Part shown: one piece after another, positions 33,880 through 46,861 of the stretch | Position numbering within the stretch: the first letter of the stretch is position 1 | Layout: each line of letters begins with the position of its first letter | Source of the DNA: Girardia tigrina | Taxonomy: Eukaryota; Platyhelminthes; Tricladida; Dugesiidae | Length of the DNA stretch: 64,000 bases | Direction of reading: 5' to 3' | Assembly: GCA_001938485.1 (NCBI GenBank) | Contig: MQRK01171103.1 | Location: 7,384 to 71,383 of the forward strand | Translations under genes and position numbers: made by a program | The notes under the pieces: model-generated | Database searches by the model: none | What the model saw: the letters and a program-made list of their open reading frames with translations, nothing else | Told to the model about the DNA's origin: nothing

Positions 33880-34649
33880 CTAAAACAACAAATTTATATA
33901 ATAATAATTAAAGTTACGGTAATAATTTTAAAGTCACAGAGTATACATAAAAGGGTCACATTTGGATACGATGTGATGTACATTTTTTTATTATATAAGT
34001 CTTATTTATGTTTCTAATTGTAATACACAAATCTTAAAAACATCAAAATTATGTGCGAATAAGAATAAACATTTGGGAAATATTACTGATATGTACACAT
34101 ATTCTTACAGGTAATATTTACTCCAAACTCACAACGACTTTATTAACATATTCATGTAATCTTATATTGTAATTGAATGTATTTGTCAATTGTTCCACTT
34201 TTATAAAACAGTTGTTAGAAACACCTCATAATGTGACGATAACTATGAAATATGTCGTAACTCTATTGTAATATGTATTATCATTTGTTTTAATACTAGT
34301 TTTGTTGGTAAAATACACAAGTACTTTGTGTATTGGGTTATTTTTACATCTGTCTCTTGAGACATTATAATTTCCTGATTTTATCCTTCAGAATATAAAG
34401 TCTCTATAAGAGTATAAATAAACGAATAACATTTTATAATTACAATAATATTTTCGTATGATCAAAGAATTTGACTAAAAAATAATAAAAAGCTATATCA
34501 TAGCTTAAACCAAAGTACCTAATAAACAAATGGGTTCAAGTTACGAGTAGTTACCAGACTAATTAGAATATAACAGTTATTAATATTTTTTATAATCTGT
34601 AATACGTTGTGTCACGTAATATGCGATAAATTTGTTGTTTGATCTAGTA
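33880..34649. other. Intron sequence
   Basis: AT-rich, no feature seen. It ends at the hAT target site. Confidence 0.5.
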
Positions 34650-37182
34650 CAGTTGTTCCTAACCTGCGGGTAATTACCCACAGGGGGGTAAAAAGGCATC
34701 CACTAAATTTTAGTGATGCCTTCTTTGTTAATAAAAAAAACAGTACAGTAACGCATTTGGTTCATGTAACATATACTCTATTGATATCGAAACTGCGTGT
34801 ATAAACAAATTTGAACTGATAGTGGTTGAGCATGTATTCCGACGCATTATGGCGTTTGAGCTCCACAATGCGCACACGCGATGCGCCGTGACTCAGTACC
34901 CAGTCTATCGGGCCGTATTCGTAGTTTGAGATTTAAACAAGTCATATTTAAACAAGTCAAGTTCAATTGTCTCTCATTGCATATAACTACCAGTTTTGAA
35001 ATAATTACAATATTATTTACTTTTTTGACTGTAAGTAGTAACAAACAGTGATAATTAATTATAATTAGTTTTTTCTCAATATTCATAAAAGTAAAAGTTA
35101 ACATTTTTATTTTTTCCTTAGATAACTTTTTTATGAATATTTTAGGGGTCATGAGTTCTAATACCTCAAAAAAGCGCTCATATAAAGAAGCATTTTACAA
35201 TGGGGATTCACGAATATTCTAGATAGGAATGTGGAAAAGCCTCAGTGTGTTCTATGTAATAAAGTGCTTAATACAGAGAGCATGAAGCCGAGTAAATTAA
35301 AAGAACATTTCAAGAGAGTTCACAAAGAGTTTGCAGATAAAGATATAGATTTTTTAAGAGAAAAGAGAGTTTTCTGAAGTCTGTGCGATTTGATTCAACA
35401 GGAAATATGCAAAAGGCAAATGAATCATATCTTCAAGCTTCATATCAAATTTCTTATCGTATTGCTATGAATAAAAAACCGCACACTATAGGAGAGGATC
35501 TCATCAAACCTTGTTTGTATGATGCAGTATCACTCGTCATTGGCAAGAAACATGTGGCTAAGATCAAACAAATATCACTTTCAAATACTACAGTTCAAAG
35601 CCACATTTCAGACTTGAGTAACGATATTATGGCAACCATTATTGATGAAATGAAAGGAAGTTCTATGTTTGCACTGCAATTAGATGAGTCTACAGATGTA
35701 GCTTTGTGTTCACAGCTACTGGCATATTAAAGATGACTGTGTAAAAGAGAAATACCTGTTCTGTAAGTCCTTATCAACCACTACACGTGGAGAAGATATT
35801 TTTGAAACGCTGAAACAGGTTATTGAGGAAAACGATCTGGAGTGGTCAAAGCTGATCGGTATTTGTACAGACGGCCTTCCATGATGGGTGTCCGCTCTGG
35901 ATTTCAAGCACTCGTGAAACAAGTTGCTCCTCAAGTTTTATCCTATCATTGTCTCATTCATCGCTACGCTTTGGCTGTTAAGACGCTTCCATCAGAATTA
36001 CTAAGCACGTTGAATGACATAGGGAAAATTTTGAACCATGTTCGTGGCAATGCAACAAACACCAGATTACTTAAAGTTTTATGTTGGTGCCAAATTTAAC
36101 TCTCTTTTGTACCACACAGAGGTACGTTGGTTATCACGAGGCAGGGTTTTGAACAGGGTTTACGAGCTCCGTGAAGAAATAGGATTATTTTTTGAAAAAC
36201 AGAAAACACAAAAAGAAAAAGAGTACCTGTCAAAAATAAAAGACAAAACATTTGTTGAAAAGCTAGCGTATCTTGCTGATTTCTTCAGTGAAATCAACAA
36301 TCTTAATATTTCTTGGCAAGGAAATATGACGAATATTTTGACAGCACAGGATAAAGTTTCCGGTTTTGTACGTAAATTAGAACTTTACCAAGGCAGAGTG
36401 CAAACTGGCGATGTGTCGATGTTTACACAACTCTGTTAGCAATTGTTAAATACCGAAGCCAGCAAAATCACATTTAGAAATGCCGTGGCTCAACATTTAT
36501 CTACAATAATAGAGTCACTGAAGCAATATTTTCCGGATTTGGATAATCGTCAGTCCAATTCTTGGATATTATGACCCTTTTCTACTGTTGATGACATTTT
36601 TAAAGACGAGGATGTAGCGGCAAAAGTAGAATTTCTTGGACTCCGCGAGAATAATACTTTTAAAGTAGAATTTCAAAATTATGATCTCTGCAAATTTTTG
36701 GTTAAAGCAGGTACCGAATATTCTGTTATAGCCATCAGAGCTTTAAAATGGTAATAGCCTTCGCCACCACTTATAGATGCGATAGTAGTTTTTCGACTTT
36801 AGTTTCATTGAAAACAAAGCTCAGAAACCGTCTCAATGTGGAATATGACTTGAAATGCGCTTTAAGTGACACTAAACCTAATATAAAAAACGTGTAAATT
36901 CAAAACAATTCCAAACTTCACACTGAATATTTTTAATTCATAGTTAAAATATAAAACAAAGTAATATTGTAATACTGTTTTGCAATTTGTGTTTTTCTAT
37001 TTACTCACAATGTATCCAGTTTTCTGACGAACTGCTAGTCAATGACAAATTTGTAATTAATAAACATTAAAATTCGCTTGCATAGTGTGTTTTTATAGCA
37101 TTTTTAAGTTGGGGTAAAATCCGTTTTCCTAACAGGTTACAGGGGTAGCAACATAAAAAGGTTAGGAACCACTGATCTAGTA
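34642..37182 (+). mobile_element. hAT transposon with both ends and perfect 8-bp target duplication
   Basis: The element runs from 34,650 to 37,174 (2,525 bp) and is flanked by ATCTAGTA at 34,642-34,649 and 37,175-37,182. The 8-bp duplication is diagnostic of hAT. Its ends are CAGTTGTTCCTAACCT and, on the other strand, CAGTGGTTCCTAACCT, matching at 15 of 16 positions. It sits within the ROR intron between the 38.9-kb exon and the Ig exon. The clean target duplication suggests a fairly young insertion, though the transposase is broken. Confidence 0.93.
35152..36900 (+). pseudogene. hAT transposase, ZBED5/FAM200-like, broken
   Basis: An ATG at 35,152 opens MSSNTSKKRSYKEAFYNGDS. After a frame break comes a BED zinc finger: KPQCVLCNKVL, then KLKEHFKRVH, giving C-x2-C and H-x4-H. 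The long open pieces at 35,383-35,730 (MFALQLDESTDVALCSQLLA, catalytic region), 35,842-36,099 (VLSYHCLIHRYALAVKTLP, the C-x-x-H-R stretch) and 36,038-36,439 (YHTEVRWLSRGRVLNRVYEL, the RW region) follow in order across frame changes. A worn dimerisation end reaches about 36,900. This is the group from which vertebrate ZBED5 and FAM200 proteins derive. At least four breaks exclude a working enzyme. Confidence 0.9.
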
Positions 37183-38309
37183 GATTTAACTCTTAAACGA
37201 AACCATGGATGAAATTTCACCCCATGACATTATTTTCTATATTAATACGTTAATTGTCGCGGCGGTCAACGGTAACTGACATTTTCATAGCATAAAAATC
37301 CACGACAGTTAACTCGTCGAACAAACTTTAGTTCTTGTTATTCCTAGTTCTTTTGTATTTATTTGTGTATAGACAGTCCAATTAGTGAATTCACGAAAAT
37401 ATATACATGAGATGCAATTTCATTATACGATTGATGTTATTTATTGGAATGATAGCTTTTATGGGTCAATATTTGACTATTTGCAGTTAATACTTGATTG
37501 TTTAGAAGTAATTCAGAATTTATTTGGAAATTCTTTTGACACTGCTAAATTCCTAGCTTTAGAATTCAATAAATATTCAGTATAATATTCAAAATTTATG
37601 TACTCAATTAATGATTACTTTGATTACGTGGTTTCTTGGTAATCTATTTGTCTAATTTTTTATCTGGTTTTGCAGTATCTTATCTTATGCTTTTAATTTA
37701 CTTTTTCTTAAGTTATTCTAAACAAAATTTTTAAAAATTTTATTATTTGATTTTAATATTAATAAGAAATATTAGATCACTTCAAAATATATTTTAAAGC
37801 GATTAATAATGTTTAATTATTAAAACAAAATATTTAATGCGATAATATTTAACGACAAATAACGCGTATTCCCAGATTCACGTAAACGCATTGTGAATCG
37901 TGGATAACGCCTCCAGGACAAACAGAAAATATTTTAACATTTATATCGCATGTTAATTGTAACAAGTTTCTTGTTTCGTATGTTTCATTTATATTAACTA
38001 ATATAATTTTATATTCCAATTAAAATTTTAAATGCCAAATAATTTCTGGAAACTATTGCAAAATATCCAATGGATATTCTCTATTAACTGTCAACTAGAA
38101 CTTATTTTATAAAATTATTATTTATAATTTATTTATTTTAATAATAATAATAATAACAATCATGAGTTGATAATTCAAAAATAAATTAATAGTTCATAAA
38201 CCCAGTGCCAGTAGACATGATAGAAATTATATATTTTTTATGAATGGCTCCATAATATCACGAGTTGTCAAGTGGATAATAATTTATAATAATAATTTAA
38301 TAATAATGA
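37183..38309. other. Intron sequence
   Basis: AT-rich. No exon supported. A small CpG-bearing patch lies at 37,860-37,925. Confidence 0.5.
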
Positions 38310-38610
38310 ACGAGGCCGATAATGAGAGACACTCGTCCCCGTCCTCCTGCGACTGCTCTCTGCCTGGTGAGTCACGGCCTGTTAATTATCACCCTTCAAC
38401 TTGCACTGGGTTCCACGACAATGTAGGATTATCCACTGGACAGCACCACCGCTGCTCGTTGGACTAATTAACATTGACATGAATAGTTGTGTTGCATTTC
38501 GGTTGTAATTAACCGCCTTAATCATGGTCAGTAACTGAACACGTACGACTAACTGCATGGATGTTGCTGGGGGCGATGGTCAGGTCTTAGAATTCTCCAT
38601 GATAAATTGT
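38310..38610. promoter_or_regulatory. Complex GC-richer island with homeodomain-type sites
   Basis: About 300 bp of dense, non-repetitive sequence 300 bp from a ROR exon. It holds repeated TAATTA/TTAATTA words (38,380s, 38,465, 38,510), GGTGAGTCACGG (AP-1-like) and GGATTATCC. On the plus strand ATGAACGAGGCCGATAATGA opens a frame reading MNEADNERHSSPSSCDCSLP up to a consensus GTGAGT donor, so a first coding exon of an unknown plus-strand gene is an alternative. I see no partner exon. Confidence 0.4.
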
Positions 38611-38904
38611 ACCAAATATTAAGGAATTGCTCACCTTAACAAGGACCAATCAATTTATTGACAGTTCTATCTGTTTACGTTATTAAAGTCCCCCCTATTA
38701 CTAATAGATCTAAAAATTTTCCCAAATTAGTGTTAACAAAACTGATAAGTTACAAATTAATTTTTTCTTATTTTTTTCCAAAAAAAATAATTGCTTTTTT
38801 TACGATTTTTTGTTATTTCGAAACATAAAATTTGATTTTTCAATTAAAAAATTTCATTAAATATTAATTCATCTCAGTGTTTTGTTTCTCAACATAAAAA
38901 TTAC

Positions 38905-38948
38905 CTTTAGATTCAGGCAGCGATTTGGAATCAGTTGGTTTATTATCT
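38905..38948 (-). CDS. ROR-like: ROR-like receptor: 44-nt linker exon before the Ig domain
   Basis: A short exon between acceptor CATTTTTCAG and donor GTAATT. The frame that fits the Ig exon (ends with one base, G, completing a Gly codon) reads DNKPTDSKSLPESK, a polar Pro/Ser-rich linker. It enters in phase 2, which matches the AA left by the 47.8-kb candidate. The other two frames either hit a stop at once or lead to a stop in the Ig exon. Confidence 0.65.
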
Positions 38949-41900
38949 CTGAAAAATGAAAATAAATTTAAATTAATACTTGGATTAGTTGTGTTTTACT
39001 CAAAAATATCGGCCACGCTCTCACTGCTTTTACGGAACAACTATTAATTGGAAATTTTGAAAATAAATTTTTTAGAGGAGAGTGAGACGAATTTGCGCTT
39101 GGTTTTTGGAAAATATTAATGGGAAATTCTGTCATTATAGAAGATTAACAGGTGAATCGTAAAGTAAATTTGGTAATTTGCTGATTTCTATCAATCTAAT
39201 ATAGGAAAATTCTGATGAATTTGTTTTTCAAAACTACCGCTTTCAGGAATCTGATTTTCCTCATGTTAATAATTTGAGATAATAAGCTATACCATTCGCG
39301 ATTTATAATGATTACTTTTATTATTGTATTCATTATTTACAAGGGTGAACAAATACAATATAAGTCTGTATTTATTATTAATATGAAAAATAATAAATCA
39401 ATAAAAAGTTAATTCTAAAACTATTATCTAGACTAGATCAAATAATTATTTTAATTTTATTAGATACACATTTAATGATTACTCAATCTTATATAATGGT
39501 GTTTTAAAGTATTTATTCAATAACTATTTAAAAAATAAACAATGAAACGCGATAAAAAAAGGATTCGTAAGATGCAAAAAATACATACGGTAACATACCC
39601 GAAAGTTTAATAAATTAAAATAAAATATATTTTTAAATAATGATTGTTAGATATGTAACAACGATAAAGAAAGAAGAACAACGACAATTTCAAGATTTAT
39701 TTAATTCTCACAATTTCAGATGATATTTAAACAAACTAATTTCTTTTATTTTCATTTCATAGTTTTACTTCAATTTATATCGACAAGATGTTCTAGAATA
39801 TCCTCAGGATTACTATTAAAAGTCAATTCAGACATCCAAATTTTATTATAATAGAAAGTTTTGAAAAAAGTGATTAACACTAATATTTAAACAAACTTAT
39901 TTTTTTAGAAACAATTTGTTTTATAATTCTTTAAACGCTACAAATAAAAATACTTATAATATTAATATTTGATTTTATTTTAATTGTATAAATTTTGCCT
40001 TTAATATAATTTATATTTTAAATTACAATAACATTTACAATTATTTAATTGTGACGTTAATTTTTATTAATTTTAAAATTTCTTTTACAATCATGATTTT
40101 TAAATTACACATTTTTTAATTTTCTACATTTCAATTGGTATATTTAATTTACGTTATTTCAAAAATATTCAATAAAATTTCGGAATTCCTAACAATGATA
40201 AATAAAACACAAAGAAAATTATTTTATCAATTTTATTTATAAGAAAATTCTATAAATATACCTAAATTCTAATTGAATAGTTCTAAATATAAAATGAAGA
40301 AACTTCACTCAATAAATAAAGATTTTTAATTTTTAATTTTTAATTTAATCGATTATTTAAATTGATAGTTTGTTTTATAAATATACTTTTTGAAAATAAT
40401 CATTCTCGGCGTTTTCTTTTATTTATATTCAGTATTACATGAACGTTATCAATTTGTTGAGATTAAAAATTATATTTAATTAATCAATACAATTAATATG
40501 ACTGTTAGAATTTATCTTAAAATTAATTTTAAGATTCTACTTTTCTGTAAAAATTACTATGATGAATTTTAATTTTAATATTACTTTTATTAATATTTGA
40601 CTTATTAATAAATTATATTATTCAAATTATATTAATATTACCGTATTCGTATTTTTATAGTTGGCTCCCTAAATTTTTCATCATTCGTTAGGACGGGAAG
40701 ATAATGTACATGAATCTAACTAACGGTTAAATTAGGAAGTACAGATTTTCAATATTACAAGGTTACTAAATAGAATAAATATAATATTTAATGCAAATTT
40801 TAGACATTTTACTTTATAATCAATGTACTAAGAACCGCCATTATGTTAATTAAAATTAATTAAATATTTTTTTAACTTTAATGCATTTTCCAATATTTTC
40901 AATCATAAATCAACAACACTTGTACTATCTTGTACTTAAATGTATTAAAATCTTCTATTTTAAAATCAATTGATCATAAAACTTTGGATGTGAAAATAAT
41001 ATCCAAATCTCGAAACATTTAAAATATTTTTAGTAATAAATATCTTTAACTATCCTTTGACTTTATCAGTGAGTTTCTTGTGATGGGTGCAATACTAAAA
41101 ATGCATTGAAGAGATTTCATGTCATCTCTGTCATTAATGAGAATAAACGATAGGGGAATGGTATCAATATTGATTTGGACATTAATTTTCGAGATCGAAA
41201 TGGAAAATAACTAATTGTAAAATACTTTGAAGTAATTTTAAACAATATTGGGTGAGAGTTTCTTGTGATGATTTTGTTGATATTATTTGATCAATTATTA
41301 AATAGGTGAACTATATATTGTCATTTTATTATGTTAGACAAATCACAATTGTTCCTTATTTATTAAAGATTGCAAGGAATATAGTCCACTAAAATACATC
41401 ACGAAATATTTAAAGCATTTAATAGATTATTGACTACCCGGTGGCGTTTATTATTATAATATTAAACAAATGTAATTATTTTCTAAATAAATAACTTTGT
41501 TCGATTGCTTGAATCAAATTTTCATGCGTCCTTTGCAACACTACAAACTCTTAAAATCTAACAACAAGCGTGAGAAGTAAATGAAAAAGTTGCAATTCTA
41601 AAAATCCCATCGTCAAAGCAAATAAAAAGGATTTCATGATTTCTGAGGCCATGAAGTTTCGTTTGGACAATGTGTCGTAAGAGAAAAGTATCATTTTTCA
41701 ATCCAAAATCGCTGTTAATTTTAAATTAAAACAAATGCAAATAAATATTCTAATTATCTAATATTCAAACGACTTTTATAAGAAAAATGGAAATCTCAAA
41801 ACTTCTAAGTGAATAAGTCATCCAGAAGCTTGTGACAAGCTTAATGGATAAACCAGATTATAAATATAATTAATTACTATAATAAAACAAGACAAATCAA

Positions 41901-42640
41901 GAGATCATCATATAAAGATACATGAACACGATTTATAGACGGTTTTACTGTCGTAAATCAAAATTGTGTTATAAATGATTTTCTTAGAGCATAATGGTAT
42001 GAAAAAGTATCAAATGACAGTTCCTGTAACGGTGATAGTGCATGAAGATTTTGTTTTTAAAAAGTTAATCAAAGAAATATATAAGGACATTTAAAACCCA
42101 ACTGATTCTTTCAGAAATGAAAAATCGAATGAAGAATTGATGAAACTGGAGTAGTTTGTGTTGAATAAGTAATGGGGTACGCTTCTAAGTTATTTTATCA
42201 TATTTGACTTACCACCCATAGCTTACGTACATGGCGAACGTTCAATGTTTTCGAAAAATATGGTACTATTTTATTAATTTTCAATTATAATTAATCAATT
42301 GAAAAGTTTCATTTTCGAATGAGTACACATTGGAGAGTCTAATTGCGAATATTTGAAAGAATAGCTTTAATATAAAGTTTTGAGTCAAAATATATTGAAA
42401 CTACTAAATATTTAAGTAAACAATTTTTAGAATAGGGAATAAGTTCGTAGCGTTTTTATATTTTCTTTTATTTAACAAAGAGTTTTTGCTGTTTGACAAA
42501 TTCAATAGAGCTTTTTTTGCTTTACAAAACTGTGCTAATCATCTTTTAAAGTAATTTAATTTGTTATTACTTTCTAAGATTAGAAATTGAATATATAGGA
42601 GCATAAAAACAAGATTTTTAGCACCTACTCTTCTTCACTT
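38949..42640. other. Long AT-rich intron sequence
   Basis: No supported exon or element. The region at 41,060-41,200 and around 41,560-41,690 is slightly more complex, without recognisable content. Confidence 0.5.
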
Positions 42641-42644
42641 TTTA

Positions 42645-43800
42645 TCGACTTTAAAAAGTTGCTGATGCAGCCCGTGACACTTACAAAAAGGGCGATTTTC
42701 AGGTTGACATACCCTGCAGCGAAAGACTCTGAATTTGATGAAGAATATCACTTTTGAAAGAGGATGATCACCAGAAAACTGAACTACAAAACTGAACTCA
42801 TAAAACAATTCTCAATATTCTTCATTCAATAGAACTGGCTAAGCAAATTAGAATAATGGATGCTTAACAAGTCTAACAAAAACAACAAAGAAAATTGTCT
42901 CAACACCTCATCCGCCACCTAGCAAGAAAAGATCCTAAAGTGCGCTTTTTATACCGAAGCGTTACCAGAAATGAGAAATTGTGCCTATGAGGAATATTTT
43001 AAATTGTGTATGGATGTTGTGTGTTTATTTGAGTTTGCTGAAATTTGAATTGTGATTATACTAGATAGTTTGAAAATTTGTGCTTTATTGTAGTTTTGAT
43101 AACTAATCATTCAAACAGAATTGACATTGAAAAAAATCAAACAATAAAACAAATTAGAATGATGAAAAATGGTAAAAAGAACTTTCCAGAGTTTTGATCA
43201 CTCTAAATGGAATATAATTTAAAGGTTGCATAGTAATTGCGTCGGTGCTCTTAACGGTGTCTATACATAAATATGAAGCAGAAAATGAGTGAATGTTTTC
43301 GGGAGATACGCTAAAGCCGAGAGTCAAATCGAAACTACATCTAAAGAAGAACATCATCGGTGTTTAATCGAACTAGAAAGACAGGATGTATTGTAGAATG
43401 CTCAAACAAAATACTATGGTCACCAAGAAACTTTGCATAGCCCAGAAACACCGCGTGAAAGAGGCTAGTCGACTGAAAATACCCTCATCGACAAGGTAAA
43501 ACCATACCCCTTCATGACAACACTAGATCTCATGTTGTACAAGTCGTCAAAACAGCACTTTTGAAAGCTTCAATGTGTGATCCATTAGTGTAAGACATAT
43601 TGTTCTGGAGGGATTATTATTACCCACGGATTACCATTTTGCCGCTCCTTGCCGAACCATATGAGGGGTGTGACTTTCAAAAACAAAGAGGACCTTTTAA
43701 AATTGTCTGAAATACTTCTTCAATACCAGACTGGGCAACTTGCGGCGGAACAACATCGAAAAGTTCATCTAGAGGTGGGAGGACATCGCGAACAGTAAGG
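42645..43800 (+). pseudogene. Decayed mariner, interrupted by a dispersed repeat
   Basis: Plus-strand remains of a mariner unlike the others here. HLARKDPKVRFLYRSVTRNE (about 42,900-42,965) matches the region before and including the first catalytic acidic stretch. GDTLKPRVKSKLHLKKNIIG (about 43,305-43,365) matches the strand after it. HDNTRSHVVQVVKTALLK (about 43,515-43,570) carries the second D. A worn C-terminal part follows to about 43,800. Between the first two blocks sits a copy of the dispersed repeat family starting at 42,987. No TIRs were found, and there are many breaks. Confidence 0.75.
42987..43085 (+). repeat. Dispersed repeat family, copy inside a mariner
   Basis: Starts ATGAGGAATATTTTAAATTG, as in the 3.94-kb copy. 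Because it splits a mariner open frame, it shows that this family inserts as a unit and was mobile after the mariner arrived. Confidence 0.6.
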
Positions 43801-45006
43801 GCTAATACATAATTGATTAATTTATTGTTAGATATATTGATTTTGTTTAGATAAGAATGCTAGGAACATATTCCACAACCAAATATCATATTTTATTTTT
43901 TATTGCATTTCTTTCGACTTTTTTGATGGTAAGAAGGATAAATAAATAATTATAAATTTTATTAAAAAAATTACAACAAATCCTCAAACTGGAAATTTCA
44001 GTTCTAGAATTTGTCAAACCTAATCAATCATAAGTGCATTATTACAAATCTACAATTCCACCCCGACTCGGTAGAGGGCCATCCCTTCTCCGCGCTCTTC
44101 TCGAGGATACTTATCCTAACTCTCTTAAGAATAAATTATCTGATTCATCAATTTTTAGAGTCAGTGTTAATTTTTCTCTAAGATACAATCAAGATTTTTT
44201 TGCTTATTTAGAAATCAAGTTAAAAGAATCTATGAATAACTCTACGATTTAAGTGGGGGTAATAATACTTTTTGATACTATAATTATGATCAAATTAAAT
44301 TTATTGATTAATTTAAAAAACAAAGATATTTTATTTTTAAGGAATGAAGCAATTTACTTTGAAATAAAAATCAGGAAGTAAATTTCGTTATTGAAATAAT
44401 TTTTTGTTTAGATAAAATCAAATTTTCATTAAATAGAAAATTAGAGGGTAAATTAAAATAAATTTATGAAAAATCGAAGTTTAATAATAAATATATTAAA
44501 ACCACGATTGGAATTTCATTAAAAAAGATAAAATTTTTCTGTCATCCACTTGACCTTAGTTGCTAGGGATTATATGAATAGACCTCTGTCAAAATATTTA
44601 AATAATATTTATATTATTATCTTCTCGTATACATTTTGCCAAACAAATATGCTATTTCCAAACCCATTCACTGAAACACAGTAATTAACATATTTTCCTC
44701 AGTGTAAATAGGTTCATATAAAATAAAAGACTTCTTTATTAGAAGGAAATCCTTCTAGACATAGTAGATAATTTTTATTAAGTTGTACCTTTAAATCTAA
44801 TATTCCGTCTTTAAATGAAAATATAGTTTAAAATTAAAATTATGATGAAAATTATCGTTAAGAAATTTTACCTTTGAAATATTTATGTGAAAAAATAAAA
44901 TATAATTATGAAAACTATCACAAGTGAAATGGAGATACTTATTACTTTATATAAAACTTTACATAAGTAAGTCTTTTTCTATGCTTATGCTTTATATATA
45001 TAAATA
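43801..45006. other. Spacer
   Basis: A complex patch at 44,030-44,140 opens a short plus-strand frame (MHYYKSTIPPRLGRGPSLLR) that is not recognised. The remainder is AT-rich. Confidence 0.4.
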
Positions 45007-45825
45007 TTGGATTGGCCAAAATGTCATTGCCCTTTTTACTAAAATATTTATTATCAAAAAATGACATGGATTCACAAATATTTTTACACGATATACTGTA
45101 CATTATTTTCAATCACTTTCTTCCACCTTTCCGGTAGCTTCATTATTCCTGATTCATAAATACCTTTGCATTTGTCAGAGGTAAAAAAGCCGTCTAGGAA
45201 CGATTTGATGTCATCATCACTGCCGAATGTTTTTCTGTTTAAAGAATTCTGCAGTGATCTAAATAAGTGAAAATCCGATGGGGTCAAGTTTGGAGAATAC
45301 GGTGGGTTCGGTAAAACCTCCAAACTCAGTGATAAGTGTTTCTGGCGAGTAATCAAACTTGTATGCGGTCTTGCGTTATCAGGCTGAATTACAACTCCTA
45401 TTCGATTTGCCAATTCAGGACGTTCCTGTTGAATTGAATGAGCCAATTTCTCCAGCTGACCACAATATCTGTCTGAATTGATGGTTTCATTCCTCGGAAG
45501 GAGTTCAAAAAACACAATTCCTTTAAAATTCCACCAGACGGAAAGCATAACCTTCTTTTGGTGAATTTATGCTTTTGGGATCGTTTTGTCAGGCTCACCA
45601 CGTTTTGTCCATGATCGTCGGCGTTCCACATTGTTGTAAACAATCCATTTTTCGTCACCCGTAATCAAGAGCTTCAAAAATGGATCACTTTGTTCTCGCT
45701 TCAAAAGAGAATGGCAAATGTCTATACGTTTCACCAAATGAATTTCTTTCAGTTCATGTGGTAACCAAATATCGAGTTTACTGACGAATCCCAGTTTCTT
45801 TAAATGACTTCCCTTTATGACTTTT
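45007..45825 (-). mobile_element. mariner element, 5'-truncated
   Basis: A minus-strand relative of the mariner at the window start. Its 3' TIR (plus strand TTGGATTGGCCAAAATGTCA) begins at 45,007 beside TA. The transposase is open from 45,548 to 45,084, with PDNARPHT and PNLTPSD at the second and third catalytic positions. Upstream, another frame covers LLITGDEKWIVYNNVE and the sequence before it back to about 45,825. The 5' TIR and the DNA-binding N-terminus are missing. Confidence 0.88.
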
Positions 45826-46095
45826 CACTTCAACAAAAAGATAACAAGATTATTCCGTAGACCAAGTAGAGCATGGATATAAAATATCTTTTGATTTACT
45901 AGTTTTGAAATAGTAATACATCATAAAAAATGAAACCATAGAAGTAGTTATTTGATGGCACTTGGACAATACACGAAAGAAAGTCACAATTTTGGAAAAA
46001 ACATGGGCGAATTTATGATTTATTCCAATAATTAATGGAAATATGATCAGTTATAAGGATAATCATTAAAATTGTTTACGTATTTAAAAAATTAA
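45826..46095. other. Spacer
   Basis: No feature recognised. Confidence 0.5.
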
Positions 46096-46860
46096 TCACA
46101 TATTGTGAGTAGGTGCAGTCACAAAAACACCGTGACTCACACACGGCACTGTTAACAGCATTGCATCGTCTAATTGACGATAGCGGTGATTTGAATAATG
46201 ACCCTTATCTTTACTGTCTAATCGACCGGATGGAGGACGTCACAAAATAATTATTCTAATCTCTTCATCCATTATACCTCATGTCAAAAAATCATATCCA
46301 TTAAAAATTTACACTTTGTTCCTTTTTTAACTAAAATCTCAATCAAAACCGCTGTATTTAATCATCGTAAGACCGCGTTTCATAAATCAAGACATTAGAT
46401 GTTCTAAAAATCATAAAAAAATGTAACAGTTTTCGCGGGGATCAAACCATGATTAGCAATTTGCGTAGGTACATCACGATCCTTCAAAAAATCGGTCGGC
46501 ATTAAACAGCTCATGGTACAATAAAACACTATCAATTATACTTTGTCAATTTAATTTGCTGACTTTGCCCCATTAAAATTAGAACGGTTTTTAAATGTGT
46601 CAACTTTTGACTTAACAGCAGCAATAAAATGTGATTAATAAATAAATTGGCGATGTTCAATCTTGTCTTGTTGGACAAAATTAAAGACTGCTAAACTAGC
46701 GGAGTGATAATTTGCACTGATTATTTTCATTTTTAGTGTCAAAGACTGGCATCTGAATGACACTGGAATCCTGGATTAATTAAGTTATGTTTTGGGACTA
46801 AAATTAGTCATTTGAGGTAATGTTTATCAGCTGCTGGCCCCATTTCGTGCAGCAGGGTAA
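46096..46860. promoter_or_regulatory. Large complex non-coding island, candidate enhancer
   Basis: About 760 bp of high-complexity sequence without a long ORF, just downstream (in ROR orientation) of the 5' candidate exons. It holds many words typical of transcription factor sites: GTGACTCAC, GGACGTCAC (CRE-like), CAGCTGCTGG (E-box), CTTATCTTTAC (GATA-like), ATGATTAGC, TTAATTAAG, and the palindrome ATCGTCTAATTGACGAT. Such density in otherwise simple AT-rich DNA suggests selective constraint. It is not tested by comparison here. Confidence 0.4.
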
Positions 46861-46861
46861 T

